A stretch of DNA of 12,491 nucleotides from Vicinamibacteria bacterium (GCA_016650185.1 JAENWE010000123.1:1-12491), one strand, 5' to 3'; counted from the first letter of the stretch, positions 1-6,074 are shown. Translations and numbers: made by a program. The notes: generated from the letters alone by a model not told the origin.

Positions 1-73
1 CATCGACCGGCCCCGAGACGTCGTAGTGGGTGACGCCGTCGGAGAGGGCGACATAAAGCGACTGAGTAGCCAG
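1..73 (-). CDS. Alpha/beta hydrolase N-terminus (partial, runs off left edge)
   Basis: Read on the minus strand, the first bases of the window translate without interruption to a stretch containing LSDGVTHYDVSGP. This closely resembles the opening beta strands of alpha/beta-hydrolase-fold proteins, just before the HG oxyanion motif, which would lie outside the window. Third codon positions in this stretch are almost all G or C, as expected of a real gene here. The start is a problem: no ATG, GTG or TTG lies in frame between this segment and the body of the divergent gene, and the best candidate is CTG at 73..71 (reading MATQSLYVALSDG). The nearest in-frame ATG lies over 100 bases inside the neighbouring dehydrogenase gene. 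It is divergent from that gene, with start codons about 18 bases apart. The substrate cannot be told. It could also be a decayed gene whose original start has been lost. Confidence 0.5.
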   Translation of the reverse strand, partial: MATQSLYVALSDGVTHYDVSGPVD

Positions 74-91
74 TCGGATTAGAGTTCCATC

Positions 92-1249
92 ATGACGGAC
101 AATCGGCCGATTCCAAAAAGAGTGGTCGTTCTCGGGGCGGGCATGATCGGCTCCGCCATGGCTCAGGATCTGGCCGCGCAGAGCGCGCTGGAGGTCCATC
201 TGGCGGACGCGCGCCCGGAGAGTCTCGACCGGGTTCAGAAGAAAGCGGTGGTGCGCACCCACCTGGTGGACCTGGCGAACCCGGAGGCGCTTCGAGCCCT
301 CTTGAAGGACTTCGATCTTGCGATCGGCGCCCTGCCCAGCGTGCTCGGTCTTTACAGCGTGAAGACCAGCATCGAAGCGGGCTGCAACATGGTGGATATC
401 AGTTTCATGGGCGAGGACGCGCGGGTGCTCAACGAGCTGGCCAAAGAGCGCGGTGTGGTCGCCGTGACCGACTGCGGAGTCGCCCCCGGACTGACCAACA
501 TGGTGGCCTCCTACGCGGCCACCCGGTTCGACGCCTACGAACGACTCGAGATGGCGGTGGGGGGCCTGCCTGCGGTGCGGACGTGGCCGTTCCACTACAA
601 GGCGGGCTTCGCGCCCTGGGACGTTCTCGAGGAGTACACGCGACCGGCGCGCGTGGTGGAAGACGGGCGTGTGGTGATCAAGGAAGCGATGTCGGGGCTC
701 AAGCTCATCAACGTGCCGGGAGTGGGCACGGTGGAATCGTTCATCACCGACGGTCTGCGCAGCCTCGTCGACACGCTCAAAGTGCCCTTCATGGAGGAGC
801 GCACTCTGCGCTGGCCCGGCCACACTGAGCTCATGAAAGTTTTCCGGGAAACCGGCTTCTTCTCGCTGGAGCCGATTGACGTCTTCGGGCAACGCCTTCG
901 GCCGAGAGATGTGACCGCCGCTCTGCTCTTCCCGAAATGGACGTTCGAGGAAGGGGAGGCCGACATCACGGTCATGCAGGTGCGCGCGTCCGGGATCAAG
1001 GATGGCGCTCCCAAAACCCTCACTTTCGACTTCGTGGACCGCTTCGACCCGGCCACCGGCCTGAGGAGCATGTCTCGCTCCACCGGCTTCACCGCCACCG
1101 CCGTCGCCAGTCTGATTCTGGACGGGACGTTCACGGAGCCTGGAGTCCACGCGCCGGAGGTTCTCGGATCTCGGTCCGGCCTCCTCGACCGCGTGCTCGA
1201 CTACCTGCGCGCCCGAGGAATCCGGTGTGAAATGACCGGAAGGGAATGA
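92..1249 (+). CDS. Saccharopine dehydrogenase family oxidoreductase, lysine 6-dehydrogenase-like
   Basis: The 385-residue cytosolic protein opens with a Rossmann NAD(P)-binding fold: VVVLGAGMIGSAMAQDL near residues 11-27 with the GxGxxG pattern, then a second strand ending in LADAR. The middle part (GVVAVTDCGVAPGLTNM, about 121-138) and the C-terminal half (PIDVFGQRLRPRDVTAALL) match the architecture of saccharopine dehydrogenase-like enzymes of about 380 residues. The closest type I recall is L-lysine 6-dehydrogenase, which oxidises the epsilon-amino group of lysine to give allysine and then piperideine carboxylate. Carboxynorspermidine synthase and saccharopine reductase share the fold and cannot be excluded. 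The ATG at 92 is the first in-frame start after the TAG ending at 82; no clear Shine-Dalgarno sequence precedes it. The gene stands alone: a hairpin and about 100 bases separate it from the next operon. The family call is firm; the substrate is inference. Confidence 0.85.
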   Translation: MTDNRPIPKRVVVLGAGMIGSAMAQDLAAQSALEVHLADARPESLDRVQKKAVVRTHLVDLANPEALRALLKDFDLAIGALPSVLGLYSVKTSIEAGCNMVDISFMGEDARVLNELAKERGVVAVTDCGVAPGLTNMVASYAATRFDAYERLEMAVGGLPAVRTWPFHYKAGFAPWDVLEEYTRPARVVEDGRVVIKEAMSGLKLINVPGVGTVESFITDGLRSLVDTLKVPFMEERTLRWPGHTELMKVFRETGFFSLEPIDVFGQRLRPRDVTAALLFPKWTFEEGEADITVMQVRASGIKDGAPKTLTFDFVDRFDPATGLRSMSRSTGFTATAVASLILDGTFTEPGVHAPEVLGSRSGLLDRVLDYLRARGIRCEMTGRE

Positions 1250-1280
1250 GGGTCTTGAGCACGCCGGCGAAGGGCCCTCG

Positions 1281-1309
1281 GCCTTGGCTTGAATCCTGCT
1301 AGCCAAGGC
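1281..1309. terminator. Perfect 9-bp inverted repeat downstream of the dehydrogenase gene
   Basis: GCCTTGGCT (1281-1289) and AGCCAAGGC (1301-1309) are exact reverse complements separated by 11 bases. The hairpin sits 32 bases after the dehydrogenase stop. A T-run (cagtttttt) lies about 20 bases further on, too far away for a textbook intrinsic terminator. It may end the upstream transcript or insulate the following operon. It also occupies the ribosome-binding position of the ATG at 1311, which argues against that codon being used as a start. Confidence 0.4.
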
Positions 1310-1343
1310 GATGGTCGAGTTGATTCAGTTTTTTGTCCGGTTT

Positions 1344-1348
1344 GGGGG
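1344..1348 (+). promoter_or_regulatory. Shine-Dalgarno-like GGGGG deciding the TTG start at 1356
   Basis: A GGGGG run ends seven bases before a TTG codon (1356-1358) that is followed directly by KVRR and a hydrophobic stretch ending in a lipobox. The in-frame ATG at 1311 has AAGG only about two bases upstream and sits immediately after a hairpin. This placement favours the TTG start. Confidence 0.4.
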
Positions 1349-1355
1349 TCATCCT

Positions 1356-1814
1356 TTGAAAGTCAGGCGCGCCTTCGTTGTCCTCTTTGTGGGAACTGCG
1401 CTCGGCTGCGTGAAAGTCCAGCCTCCCTCCGATACCGGAGGGTTGTCGCCGACCGCGACGGCCTCATCGGTCACCGGGCCATCGAGCCCAACGACTCCGC
1501 AGCCAACACCCACCCCCGGCGATTCCACCGGGACGGTCACGGCCACGGCGATCGGCTACACCCCGGACATGCAGCCCGTTTTCGCTTCGGACTGCCTCGT
1601 TTGCCATAGTGATCGAAACCCTCTGGGGCGTTATTCGATGAGCAGCTATGCGGCGGTCCTGAGGGCGGTGAGTCCCGGCAGCGCTTCAAGCACGCTCGTC
1701 CGGGTCACTCAGCCGAACGGCAGCATGTTCCGCTACTGGAGTGGAAACCGGCAGGCCAAAGCCACACTGACCCGAGACTGGGTCGTCACCAACCGCGCTG
1801 CTCAGACACGGTAG
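1356..1814 (+). CDS. Lipoprotein with a single c-type heme motif (CLVCH)
   Basis: From the TTG at 1356 this is a 152-residue protein. It has a compact lipoprotein signal: KVRR n-region, hydrophobic AFVVLFVGTA, lipobox ALGC with lipidated Cys at residue 18. A low-complexity Ser/Thr/Pro linker follows to about residue 60, a usual tether for surface or periplasmic lipoproteins. The folded part holds one CXXCH heme-attachment motif, CLVCH at residues 80-84, preceded by PDMQPVFASD, typical of small monoheme domains in which a missing-ligand Met would follow later; Met124 in NGSMFRYW is a candidate distal ligand. An alternative ATG at 1311 would add 15 residues. It is the first gene of the envelope operon, ending nine bases before the TlpA-like gene. 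The likely role is electron transfer at the envelope. Family membership beyond monoheme lipoprotein is not recognised. Confidence 0.75.
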   Translation: MKVRRAFVVLFVGTALGCVKVQPPSDTGGLSPTATASSVTGPSSPTTPQPTPTPGDSTGTVTATAIGYTPDMQPVFASDCLVCHSDRNPLGRYSMSSYAAVLRAVSPGSASSTLVRVTQPNGSMFRYWSGNRQAKATLTRDWVVTNRAAQTR

Positions 1815-1823
1815 AGGAAGTCC

Positions 1824-2366
1824 ATGAGTCCCCCCTTTCGCCCCTCCCCGAAGCCGGTCCTGCTCGGGCTCCTGGCGGCGGTGTTGGCCTTCGGTCTCGC
1901 CCACGCGGCCGAGGCCGTGGTCAAGCCCCGGCCCGCGCCGGCCTTCAGCCTCAAGGACACGGCCGGGCAGTCCAGGACGCTTGCCGAGTTCCGAGGACGT
2001 GTCGTCCTCGTCGACTTCTGGGCGAGCTGGTGCGCCCCCTGCAAGGCTTCGTTCCCCGCGCTCGATTCGCTTCAGGAGGAATTTCGCGGCGACGGTGTTG
2101 AAGTAGTGGCGATCAACGTTGACGAAGATCCGAAAAACGCGGCGTCCTTCCTCGCCGGCCGATCGCCTTCAATGACCGTCCTTTTCGATCCCAAGGGCGT
2201 TTCACCCCAGGATTTCAAAGTGGAAGGGATGCCCAGTTCGTTCCTGATCGACCGCGAGGGCCAGGTCCGGTTCGAGCACACGGGTTTCACCGAGCGGACG
2301 AAATTCGAGTTCCGGCGAGAGATCGAAATTCTGCTCAAGGAGAGTCTCACGCATGCCCAGAAGTAG
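1824..2366 (+). CDS. TlpA/ResA-like thioredoxin-fold protein, exported
   Basis: This 180-residue protein has a Sec-type signal sequence (LLGLLAAVLAFGLAHAAEA, ending near residue 31) and then a complete thioredoxin-like domain of the TlpA/ResA (AhpC/TSA-related) type. PAPAFSLKDTAG opens the domain. WASWCAPC holds the redox-active pair Cys70-Ala-Pro-Cys73. GMPSSFLID, with the cis-proline loop, follows near residue 130. Such proteins exchange disulfides in the periplasm, often to keep the CXXCH cysteines of cytochromes c reduced. That role would suit a neighbour carrying CLVCH and another carrying CARCH. GAGG lies about six bases before the ATG. The gene overlaps the following DUF4266 gene by 14 bases, which implies coupled translation. 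A general thiol oxidoreductase role is firm; the specific partner is inference. Confidence 0.9.
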   Translation: MSPPFRPSPKPVLLGLLAAVLAFGLAHAAEAVVKPRPAPAFSLKDTAGQSRTLAEFRGRVVLVDFWASWCAPCKASFPALDSLQEEFRGDGVEVVAINVDEDPKNAASFLAGRSPSMTVLFDPKGVSPQDFKVEGMPSSFLIDREGQVRFEHTGFTERTKFEFRREIEILLKESLTHAQK

Positions 2367-2598
2367 CAGGAAGCGAAGAGTCGGCCTGCTGGCCCGGGGA
2401 TCGATCGTGATCGCTCTGGCCACTCTGGGCGGGGGTTGCGCCACCGTGAAGCCCTGGCAACGAGGGCGACTGGCCGACGCCTGTATGACGTTCGAGGCCA
2501 ATGCGGGTTTGAGCGCCTATGCCGCGCATTGGCAAGAGTCCCGCGAGGGATCATCCGGCGGAGCGGGGGTTCAAGGCGGTGGATGTGGCTGCAAGTAG
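2353..2598 (+). CDS. DUF4266 family small lipoprotein with C-terminal GGGCGCK
   Basis: The 81-residue product has a basic start (MPRSSRKRR), a hydrophobic stretch and a lipobox-like LGGGC, with Cys29 as the likely lipidated residue (the -3 position is Gly rather than the usual Leu). The mature part begins ATVKPWQRGRLAD, which matches the V-K-P-W-x-R-G-x-L-A-D signature I associate with DUF4266. It ends in a Gly/Ser-rich tail with Cys78 and Cys80 in GGGCGCK, as in that family. AAGGAG lies ten bases before the ATG. The gene overlaps the TlpA-like gene upstream by 14 bases and the DUF3570 gene downstream by about 14 bases. No biochemical function is known to me. The conserved double-Cys tail suggests metal binding, disulfide exchange with the TlpA-like protein, or post-translational modification, all of which are inference. 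Confidence 0.85.
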   Translation: MPRSSRKRRVGLLARGSIVIALATLGGGCATVKPWQRGRLADACMTFEANAGLSAYAAHWQESREGSSGGAGVQGGGCGCK

Positions 2599-3706
2599 AG
2601 AGAACGCCCAGATCCGCCGGCCTTGGCGCATCGGCATCACCGCGGCGACCTTGGGCACGGGCGTTCTCGCGGCGCTCATCCTCGCCCCGGGACTCACCCG
2701 GAAAACCGACTCCGAGGAGATCAACATCCTCTTTCACGGATTCCAGGATTCGCGGGGCGTCACTGTCCTCAGCCCCACCATCGATCTGGCCAAGGACTTC
2801 ACCGATCGCACCTCCCTCAAATTCAAATTCGGGGTCGACGCCATCTCCGCCTCCTCCGATTCTTGTGCCCGGTGCCACCCGGACGGAATCAGAAGCGGCC
2901 GGGCGGTGGCTTCGTTGGGAGTCGACCGAAAGTACGGCAACACGACTGTGGGCATCGGCGGGGAGTTCAGCCAGGAGAATTTCTACCGGGCCGTCACCGT
3001 GTCCACCAACGCTTCGCGAACCCTCAACCAGGCGAATACCACCATCGCCGGCGGTTACTCGTTTTCGTTCAACCAGCCGGTCCTCCACCCCAGCGAGTTC
3101 GCGGAGAAGCAGTACACCCATGGCGGGTATGTGTCCGTGACTCAGACCCTGACCAGGACCACGGTGGCTCAACTCGGCGCCGAGCTGGCCCAGATCCGCG
3201 GCTTTCAGACGAGTCCGTACCTGAGAACATCGGTCAACGGATTTCTGACCCTCGGACAAAGCCCCGATCTGAGAAACCGTTACACCCTGACCGCGCGCAT
3301 CAAGCAGGCGCTTCCCGCCGCCACCTACATCGAGGCGGACTATCGGCGCTATCACGACAGCTGGCAGGTGGACTCGGACTCGATCAGCGTCGGAGTGTCG
3401 CATCACTTTGGCGACACCCTCCTTGCCTATGGGGCGTTTCGCAAGTACAACCAGACCGGCGCTTTCTTCTACGCGCCCTCGTACAGCGGATCGCCCGAGT
3501 TCTTCACCGGCGACTTCCGACTCTTCCCCTTCGACTCGAATCTGGTCACCGGCCGCGTGGTTTACAAACCTAAGGACGGCGTTTTCGGCATGAGGGCGGG
3601 CATGAGCCTGCTGTTTCAGTACGAGAGGTATTGGAGCAACCTGAATTTCTCCTCCGCGATCTTCACCGGCGGCGTGACCATTCCCTTCGGCCACAAGACG
3701 CCCTAA
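2585..3706 (+). CDS. DUF3570 family outer-membrane-type protein with a CXXCH motif
   Basis: The protein is 373 residues from GTG at 2585. I chose this start because AAGG lies eight bases upstream and it leaves a plausible export signal: an Arg-rich stretch then IGITAATLGTGVLAALILAP. An ATG at 2519 would add 22 residues lying inside the DUF4266 gene. The rest is rich in alternating polar/aromatic strands (YTLTARIKQALPAATYIEAD, DSISVGVSHHFGDTLLAYGAF) and ends in strands like AIFTGGVTIPFG, as in a beta barrel. I recognise it as DUF3570 from the sequence character and from its linkage to DUF4266, TlpA and ApbE. Near the mature N-terminus it carries CARCH (residues 94-98), a potential c-heme attachment site. 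It probably sits in the outer membrane. The transported substrate or electron partner is unknown. Confidence 0.8.
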   Translation: MAASRENAQIRRPWRIGITAATLGTGVLAALILAPGLTRKTDSEEINILFHGFQDSRGVTVLSPTIDLAKDFTDRTSLKFKFGVDAISASSDSCARCHPDGIRSGRAVASLGVDRKYGNTTVGIGGEFSQENFYRAVTVSTNASRTLNQANTTIAGGYSFSFNQPVLHPSEFAEKQYTHGGYVSVTQTLTRTTVAQLGAELAQIRGFQTSPYLRTSVNGFLTLGQSPDLRNRYTLTARIKQALPAATYIEADYRRYHDSWQVDSDSISVGVSHHFGDTLLAYGAFRKYNQTGAFFYAPSYSGSPEFFTGDFRLFPFDSNLVTGRVVYKPKDGVFGMRAGMSLLFQYERYWSNLNFSSAIFTGGVTIPFGHKTP

Positions 3707-3716
3707 CTGTTCCGAC

Positions 3717-4736
3717 ATGACGGTCCTCGAAACCGCCTCCGCGCTGGCTCTCGCTTCCAGCCTTGCCGCCCAGGCCGATCTCGGCGGAGAGAGCCGGGAG
3801 TTCCGCTACCTGATGGGGACTTCGGTTCAAATCGCGGCGTTTGGAGGCGATGAGGCCTCGCGAAAGGCTGCCATTGGGGAAGCCTTCGGTGCGATCCAGG
3901 AGGTGGATCGCCTGATGAGCAACTATCGGGCAGATTCCGAGCTCATGCAACTGAACGCCCGGGCGTCGAGGGAGCCGGTCACGGTCGGCGATCCGCTTTT
4001 CGCCGTCATCGCGGCCGCCCAGGAGGTGAGTCTTCGGAGCGGGGGCGCTTTCGACATCACAGTCGGGCCCCTGGTCCGGCTCTGGGGATTCCACGACAAG
4101 AAGCCCCATATCCCGGATGCCGCGGAGCTTCAGGCGGTGCGCCCTCTCATTTCCTACCGCAATCTGATTCTGGACGCGGCCCAGCACACGATCCGCTTCG
4201 GCCGCCCCGGAGTCGAAATCGACCTTGGAGGGATCGCCAAAGGCTTTGCGGTGGAGCTTGCGGGCGGAGTCATGCGACGCCACGGCCTGTCCGCCTTTAT
4301 CGACGCGGGAGGCAACCAGTACATGGTGGGGCGACCGAACGGAAAGCAATCGTGGACTCTCGGAATCAAGGATCCGGAAGCCCCGGAGCATCTTCTCGGA
4401 AAAATCGAGGTCGATGAGGGTTCCGTGTCCACTTCAGCCCAGGGGTCGAGTTTTCTCATCGCCAATGGCCGCAAGTACGGCCACATCCTCGATCCCAGAA
4501 CGCTGGAGCCGGCAGCCGACCGACTCAGTGTGACCGTGGTGTCCCAGGATGCGACGCTGGGAGACGCTCTCAGCAAAGTAGGCTTTCTGCTCGGTCCGAC
4601 CAAGGGTCTCGCGGTCATCGAGTCGTTCCCGGGCGCGAGCGCTGTGATCTTCTTCAGGAATTCGAAAGGTGAATTGGATCTGATCTGCTCGAAAGCGCTG
4701 ATCCCCCGTCTGAAGCGGGCAACGCAGCAGCCTTGA
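3717..4736 (+). CDS. apbE: ApbE family FAD:protein FMN transferase
   Basis: The 339-residue protein has the ApbE fold markers in order. YLMGTSVQI opens the domain near residue 31, and EVDRLMSNYRADSELMQLN follows at about 62-80. SGGAFDITVGPLVRLWGF covers about 108-125, and IDLGGIAKGFAVE 168-180 is the FAD/Mg2+ site. DAGGN is at 196-200, HILDP at 256-260 and DALSK at 283-287. ApbE enzymes move FMN from FAD to a Ser/Thr of exported target proteins, using Mg2+. The position after DALS is Lys, where many members have Thr. The first 20 residues are hydrophobic and Ala-rich (ALALASSLAAQA) but lack a clearly basic n-region, so export is likely but not textbook. No typical flavinylation motif such as [S/T]GA[T/S] is obvious in the neighbouring proteins, so its target is unidentified. 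It starts ten bases after the DUF3570 stop, without a clear Shine-Dalgarno sequence. Confidence 0.92.
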   Translation: MTVLETASALALASSLAAQADLGGESREFRYLMGTSVQIAAFGGDEASRKAAIGEAFGAIQEVDRLMSNYRADSELMQLNARASREPVTVGDPLFAVIAAAQEVSLRSGGAFDITVGPLVRLWGFHDKKPHIPDAAELQAVRPLISYRNLILDAAQHTIRFGRPGVEIDLGGIAKGFAVELAGGVMRRHGLSAFIDAGGNQYMVGRPNGKQSWTLGIKDPEAPEHLLGKIEVDEGSVSTSAQGSSFLIANGRKYGHILDPRTLEPAADRLSVTVVSQDATLGDALSKVGFLLGPTKGLAVIESFPGASAVIFFRNSKGELDLICSKALIPRLKRATQQP

Positions 4737-4779
4737 CGTCTGTATGCCGGTCCTGACCGTTCCATTGAAGGGAAGACTC

Positions 4780-5619
4780 ATGAAACTCTGCTATCTCGCA
4801 TCCGGTCTTCTTGGCCTCGGACTCACCGTGGCCCTCGCCACCAAGGCCTCGAGCGCGGCCCCGGAAGGCGCGCCACCAACCAGCCTGGCCGGCGTCTGGG
4901 AGCTCAACAAGGAGCTGAGTGATGACCCGGCCAGAAAGATGATGGAAGCAATGCGGGAGATGGGCGGCCAGGGAGGACGTGGTGGCGGAATGGGTGGGGG
5001 TGGCGGAATGGGTGGGGGTGGCGGAATGGGTGGAGGCGGCGGCAAGGGTGGAGGCGGCGGAATGGGTGGGGGTGGAGGTAGGGGCGGTGGTGGAGGTAGG
5101 GGCGGTGGTGGAGGAATGCAGGGTCCAGGCGGGCGCGGTGGCCCCGGCATGGGTCTCGCCGGAGGTGAGCCTCCTCTCGATGGAACTCCCTCGGCCGATC
5201 GACCAGAAGGCGCTCACCCCCAAGGGGCGCGCGAAGGCGATGGAACTGGTCCCGAGCGGGCTCGCCGGCCTCGGGGAGGCATGCGAGGCCCGATCCCGTC
5301 CCCCGAATTTCACATCGAGCAGGACGGCGACAATATCGCCTTCCGCACCGAAAAGAACCTGCGACTGCTGCATTCAGACGGAGAGAAGAGGAAGAAGGAA
5401 GGGACTGAAGGCAGGCAGGAAGTGACCGCCCGTTTCGTCAAGGGAGCCCTTGTGGTGGAGAGCAAAGGAGAGCAGGGCGGCAAGCGAAAAGAGACCTACA
5501 CCCGGCGCGAGGACGAAAGGCTTCAGATCGATTTCGACATCAGCGGCTCGGGCCGGATGCCGGGTCTCAAGTTCAAGCTGGTCTACGACGTGGCTCCCGC
5601 CCCAAACCCACAGTTCTGA
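4780..5619 (+). CDS. Exported glycine-rich repeat protein
   Basis: The protein is 279 residues from ATG 4780, which has GAAGGGAAG just upstream and gives a normal signal peptide (MKLCYLASGLLGLGLTVALA). An upstream ATG at 4744 is less likely. After a short conserved-looking segment (SLAGVWELNKELSDDPARKM), residues 71-113 form an exact six-residue periodicity: X followed by five Gly, with X being Met, Met, Met, Lys, Met, Arg, Arg, Met. A Gly/Pro/Arg-rich linker follows to about residue 180. The C-terminal 90 residues look folded (FHIEQDGDNIAFRTEKNLRL through KFKLVYDVAP), with alternating strands reminiscent of a small beta-barrel or lipocalin-like domain. I do not recognise the family. It is last in the envelope operon, starting 43 bases after apbE. 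A structural or ligand-binding envelope role is plausible. Confidence 0.7.
   Translation: MKLCYLASGLLGLGLTVALATKASSAAPEGAPPTSLAGVWELNKELSDDPARKMMEAMREMGGQGGRGGGMGGGGGMGGGGGMGGGGGKGGGGGMGGGGGRGGGGGRGGGGGMQGPGGRGGPGMGLAGGEPPLDGTPSADRPEGAHPQGAREGDGTGPERARRPRGGMRGPIPSPEFHIEQDGDNIAFRTEKNLRLLHSDGEKRKKEGTEGRQEVTARFVKGALVVESKGEQGGKRKETYTRREDERLQIDFDISGSGRMPGLKFKLVYDVAPAPNPQF
4984..5037 (+). repeat. Tandem 18-bp repeat inside the glycine-rich gene
   Basis: GGCGGAATGGGTGGGGGT occurs at 4984-5001 and again exactly at 5002-5019. A third copy at 5020-5037 differs only in its last bases. Degenerate continuation of the same unit runs to about 5118. Each unit encodes one hexapeptide, so gain or loss of a unit would keep the reading frame. 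Confidence 0.9.
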
Positions 5620-5649
5620 TAAGCTCCCCGCTCTTCACGAGACCCTCGT

Positions 5650-5725
5650 GGGCCGCTAGCTCAGCTGGGAGAGCGCCTGGTTCGCAATCAGGAGGCCGCC
5701 GGTTCGATCCCGGCGCGGTCCACCA
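5650..5725 (+). tRNA. tRNA-Ala (anticodon CGC)
   Basis: All arms can be folded by eye. The acceptor stem is GGGCCGC (5650-5656) with GCGGTCC (5715-5721). The D stem is GCTC/GAGC. The anticodon stem is CCTGG/TCAGG with loop TTCGCAA, giving anticodon CGC. The T stem is GCCGG/CCGGC with loop TTCGATC. The third acceptor pair is G:U (5652 with 5719), the G3:U70 pair that identifies alanine tRNAs, and the discriminator is A5722. The 3' CCA is encoded (5723-5725). It reads codon GCG, which is common in the neighbouring genes. It begins 30 bases after the glycine-rich gene on the same strand. Confidence 0.96.
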
Positions 5726-5761
5726 CTTTCACCAGTATCTACGCGAGTCTTATGAACAATC

Positions 5762-5786
5762 CCCCTCCCGGCTCAGGAGAGGTTTT
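5762..5786 (+). terminator. Possible intrinsic terminator after tRNA-Ala
   Basis: CCCCTCC (5762-5768) can pair with GGAGAGG (5776-5782) with one mismatch around a seven-base loop, followed directly by TTTT. It lies 37 bases past the tRNA. The T-tract is short, so the call is tentative. Confidence 0.35.
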
Positions 5787-5873
5787 GCTCTGGGGATGCA
5801 CGGGGGGGGCACGGCAGGCCGAGGACAAAGCCCTTCCCGATCCCCTTCAGTCGTCTTACGGTACAGCCCTAGG

Positions 5874-6074
5874 TTAGTTTGAAGGTGCGATCTGTTTCGG
5901 CGGACAAATCACCGAACCGAAGGAGCAGAACACGCAGCAGTCACCCTTCAATGGTCGCAGACGGGTCCGACATCCTGAGCAAGTGTAGAAGTAGACGCAT
6001 GCGTCCGTGGGCATCGTTTCAGTTGCGCGTCGGCCGCAACTTGGGTAGGTAATGACCGATTCGGTGACAATCAC
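5874..6074 (-). CDS. GDCCVxC motif small cysteine-rich protein
   Basis: From GTG at 6074 this is a 66-residue protein. It contains TESVITYPSCG near the start, ETMPTDAC (19-26), a central CSGC (32-35), and the diagnostic GDCCVFCSFGS (44-54) followed by CPPKQ. This matches the family annotated as GDCCVxC domain-containing (seleno)proteins, in which some members carry selenocysteine. Here both key positions are ordinary Cys codons. Members usually start with a CxxC pair, but here the first Cys is replaced by Tyr10 (YPSC). The GTG start is supported by a four-base GTGA overlap with the stop of the upstream membrane protein gene; a longer frame starting at 6140 would run inside that gene. The cysteine pattern suggests metal binding or thiol redox chemistry. 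The precise function is not known to me. Confidence 0.85.
   Translation of the reverse strand: MIVTESVITYPSCGRRATETMPTDACVYFYTCSGCRTRLRPLKGDCCVFCSFGSVICPPKQIAPSN

Noticed and set aside
595..1134. Long minus-strand open frame (179 codons) opposite the dehydrogenase gene
   Set aside because: Its sequence is Ser/Arg-rich with no domain signal and it lies entirely antisense to a well-supported enzyme; it is a shadow of GC-rich codon bias.
2072..3718. Minus-strand open frame of 548 codons across the TlpA, DUF4266 and DUF3570 genes
   Set aside because: It runs antisense to three supported genes, has low-complexity Arg/Gly/Val composition and no recognisable fold.
4984..5118. CRISPR-like regular repeats
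   Set aside because: The 18-bp units are directly tandem with no unique spacers and encode in-frame hexapeptides.
4791..5150. Proline-rich minus-strand frame opposite the glycine repeat
   Set aside because: Poly-Pro is the simple antisense of poly-Gly codons; the plus frame has a signal peptide and Shine-Dalgarno sequence.
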